64,000 nucleotides of DNA from JAODBQ01 sp047602055 (GTDB lineage: Bacteria > Actinomycetota > Acidimicrobiia > Acidimicrobiales > Ilumatobacteraceae). Each line of letters opens with the position of its first letter. Position 1 is the first letter of the stretch. A model generated the notes under the pieces. That model worked only from the letters and a program-made list of their open reading frames with translations, was not told the DNA's origin and did not search any database. This document shows, piece by piece, positions 62,190 through 64,000 of the stretch. The stretch spans positions 434,001 through 498,000 of the forward strand of contig JASGIG010000001.1 in assembly GCA_047602055.1 (NCBI GenBank), written 5' to 3'. The translations under genes and the position numbers were made by a program.

Positions 62190-62600
62190 TCAGCGTGGCG
62201 GCGGAGGCTGGCGGTGCTCGGTCCACACCCGGCCGTCCCACCATCGCAGCATCGCCGGGTTCTGCGGATCGGGGAACCACCCAGGTGGCGTGCCCCCGTA
62301 GGCCTGGACCGGCATCGCGCCCCAGGCCACCACCGGTGATGCGTCGAGCACCCGCTTGCGGGTGCTGCCGAACTGCCACACCAGCGCGCCGATCCAGCCG
62401 GCGAGGGCGACGACCAGGATCCAGGTCAGCTTCTCGGTCCCGGCGTTCTGGTACTGCGCCTCGGGCAGCTTGATCACTTCGATCAGCCGCACGATCCACA
62501 GGATGAACAGCGGGATCATGGCTGCGAGGACGATAAGCCAGACGACGATGAGCACGGCCGCGACGCCGGTCCCGTCGTCGGCGGCCATCAGCGCGCGCAT
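62190..62600 (-). CDS. DUF2510 membrane protein
   Basis: 136 residues from ATG 62600. An amino-terminal hydrophobic helix (VAAVLIVVWLIVLAAMIPLFILWIV) and a second (TWILVVALAGWIGALVWQF) form a PLDc_N-like pair. The carboxy end PGWFPDPQNPAMLRWWDGRVW is the DUF2510 motif, common at the ends of actinobacterial membrane proteins. It converges with the tad operon and may have cut off a TadG-like gene (start-like ATG at 62176). Confidence 0.85.
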   Translation of the reverse strand: MRALMAADDGTGVAAVLIVVWLIVLAAMIPLFILWIVRLIEVIKLPEAQYQNAGTEKLTWILVVALAGWIGALVWQFGSTRKRVLDASPVVAWGAMPVQAYGGTPPGWFPDPQNPAMLRWWDGRVWTEHRQPPPPR

Positions 62601-62664
62601 GGGTGCATCATCGCGTGCGCGGCGCCGCCTCGGCGGCCACCGGCCGTGCCGAGGAGGTCCTCGC

Positions 62665-62670
62665 TAGATT
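62665..62670 (+). promoter_or_regulatory. -10-like element for the STAS gene
   Basis: TAGATT eight bases before GTG 62679. Confidence 0.55.
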
Positions 62671-62678
62671 CCTCGGCC

Positions 62679-63005
62679 GTGGAGCTGACCTGCCGACAGC
62701 ACCTGGTCGGCGAGCAAGGGGTCCTCTCGGTCGAGGGCGCGATCGATGTCGCCACCGTGCCGATCCTGCGCGACGAGCTGCTGCGCGCCGTGCACCGCTG
62801 GCGCGGTCAGCTGCTGATCGTCGACCTCGACGGGGTGACGGTCCTCGACGACACCGGCCTCGGCATCCTGCTGGGCGCCGCCGCCACGGCGCGGCGCGCC
62901 GGCGGCGACGTCGAGCTGGTGTGCTCGGCGCGCGGGCTCGTCGAGCGGTTCGCGCTCACCGGCCTCGACCGGGCGATCGCCATCCGGGCGCAGCTCACAC
63001 GGTGA
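62679..63005 (+). CDS. STAS-domain anti-sigma-factor antagonist-like protein
   Basis: 108 residues from GTG 62679 (ELTCRQHLVGEQGVLSVEG). STAS fold with LLIVDLDGVTVLDDTGLGILLGA; the usual phosphorylated Ser in DSSGLG reads Thr here (DDTGLG). This would let it bind and release an anti-sigma kinase, if the kinase is encoded elsewhere. It overlaps the next, convergent gene by 11 bases. Confidence 0.85.
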   Translation: MELTCRQHLVGEQGVLSVEGAIDVATVPILRDELLRAVHRWRGQLLIVDLDGVTVLDDTGLGILLGAAATARRAGGDVELVCSARGLVERFALTGLDRAIAIRAQLTR

Positions 63006-63993
63006 CGGTCACGGTCTCCGAGCTGCCGTCCGCGTAGGTCAGCGTCACGTCCACCGTCGGCGGCACCGCATCGGCGGGCACGGCGAAGGCCAGCACACCG
63101 TCGCCGACGCGCACGTCCACAGCAGGCGATGTCGCCGACGCCACGGGCTTGGTCGCGGCCATCGTCACGAACCGCACGGTGCGCGCCTTCAGCAGGCGCA
63201 GCTCGGCCAGCCGCTGGAACGACACGGCCGCGCCCTGACCGACCGTCGGCAGCGTCGGGTCGAAGGAGACGACGTTGCTGAGCCGGTTGCACGTCCGAGC
63301 CCCCGCAGGATCGACGGCGCACTCGACGAGGTCGGCGACGTTGCCGTCGGCACCGAGCGTGAAGCCCGACAGATCCAGCACCTGGCCGCTTCGGTCGGTC
63401 ACCGCGAACCCGTCAGCCGACTCGGCAACGCCGGACGGCACGCCGCCGAACAGCTGCCACCACGTCGCGTAGACGGCCGCCGCGCTCGACGGCGTCGCCG
63501 GTGCACCGGCGCCGCCGAGGTGTGCGGCGAAGCGTTCCTCGACGCGGCCGGACTCCGGATCGGCGGGCGTGCCGGCGGCGATGCCGAAGACGTTCGTCAC
63601 CGGGACGGCCGTGTTGCTCGGTGCGGCCGTCGGCGGCGGCGCGGCGCTCGTCGTCGGCTCGATCGTCGTCGCCGGCACCGTCGGCCGCACCGGCGCGCCA
63701 TCGCCACCGTGGTCCGCGTCACCACGGGTGACGATCCACCCGACGGCGACACCGGCCATGACGCTCAACACGACGACGGCGACCACCAACCAGCGAGCCC
63801 CCCGCGGCTCCTCGCCACCGCGACGGGGCGCGGCCGCCGGGACCTGCGGCTGCGCCGCGACGACCGCTGTCGAGTCACGTCGCGCCACGACCGCCGGCGC
63901 CTCGACCGACGGGACGGACCCGGTCGGCGGCATCGCGTCACGCACCTGCGGCGAAGGTGGCGGCGTCGCCACCTTCGTCGCCAGGACACGCAC
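62995..63993 (-). CDS. anchored extracytoplasmic protein, possibly running off the right edge
   Basis: 332 residues from GTG 63993, but the frame is open to the window edge, so the true start may be outside. A cytoplasmic Pro-rich part (about 1-65), one membrane helix (GARWLVVAVVVLSVMAGVAVGWIV), a Pro/Thr/Ala-rich spacer (about 95-135) and an outer domain of about 190 residues (AAHLGGAGAPATPSSAAAVYATWWQLFGGV) are visible. It resembles the outer part of regulators. No known domain recognised; two cysteines (ECAV, RTCNRL) could form a disulfide. Confidence 0.7.
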   Translation of the reverse strand: MRVLATKVATPPPSPQVRDAMPPTGSVPSVEAPAVVARRDSTAVVAAQPQVPAAAPRRGGEEPRGARWLVVAVVVLSVMAGVAVGWIVTRGDADHGGDGAPVRPTVPATTIEPTTSAAPPPTAAPSNTAVPVTNVFGIAAGTPADPESGRVEERFAAHLGGAGAPATPSSAAAVYATWWQLFGGVPSGVAESADGFAVTDRSGQVLDLSGFTLGADGNVADLVECAVDPAGARTCNRLSNVVSFDPTLPTVGQGAAVSFQRLAELRLLKARTVRFVTMAATKPVASATSPAVDVRVGDGVLAFAVPADAVPPTVDVTLTYADGSSETVTVTV

Positions 63994-64000
63994 CGCCGCG

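Overview
The window is a gene-dense, very GC-rich chromosomal segment. The gene families, short tightly coupled operons, frequent GTG starts and a -10-like TANNNT hexamer directly in front of many start codons point to a high-GC actinobacterium. An Acidimicrobiia-like lineage is my best guess; this is inference, since no rRNA is present. No gene-free stretch exceeds 300 bases. I see no insertion sequence, prophage or CRISPR array.

Positions 1-15571 (minus strand) form one long respiratory cluster. Transcription would run from 15571 downward through a membrane protein (frameshifted here), a two-[4Fe-4S] ferredoxin, a split cytochrome b (b6-like plus subunit IV-like), a Rieske protein, a diheme c-type cytochrome and a membrane protein of unknown function. 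It then continues into nuoA-B-C-D-E-F-G-H-I-J-K, with nuoK running off the left edge. A monoheme cytochrome c diverges at 15836.

Positions 16800-31254 hold a geranylgeranyl-reductase-like flavoprotein, a polyprenyl diphosphate synthase, clpC, an alpha/beta hydrolase, an MFS exporter with palindromic operators and its TetR regulator, the DNA-repair/c-di-AMP pair radA-disA, an MBL-fold hydrolase, an internally deleted L-asparaginase relic and a YcaQ-type glycosylase. Positions 31455-36496 hold a cyclophilin and a sugar ABC importer. Positions 36594-44440 hold accessory genes: a Cys-rich protein, a DksA-like protein without zinc cysteines, an ABC1 kinase, a decayed DUF433/DUF5615 toxin-antitoxin pair, a ferritin-like trio, an epoxide hydrolase and a zinc alcohol dehydrogenase.

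Positions 44530-56919 hold a Bax-inhibitor-1 protein, a membrane-anchored Hsp70-like receptor, a primary-like sigma factor, a small toxin-antitoxin-like pair, an ECF sigma/anti-sigma pair and a four-gene ABC exporter. Positions 57003-62179 hold a tRNA with anticodon UCA (selenocysteine type), a D-2-hydroxyacid dehydrogenase and a tad pilus operon interrupted by a coding tandem repeat. The right edge has a DUF2510 protein, a STAS protein and an anchored extracellular protein.

Two features run through the whole window. The first is a set of dispersed intergenic repeat families (A-D plus a 'SERSER' element and twin palindromes), several with conserved hairpins. The second is a set of about ten single-base frameshifts in otherwise well-conserved genes. 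These look like residual sequencing errors rather than biology, and the affected genes are annotated across the shift.
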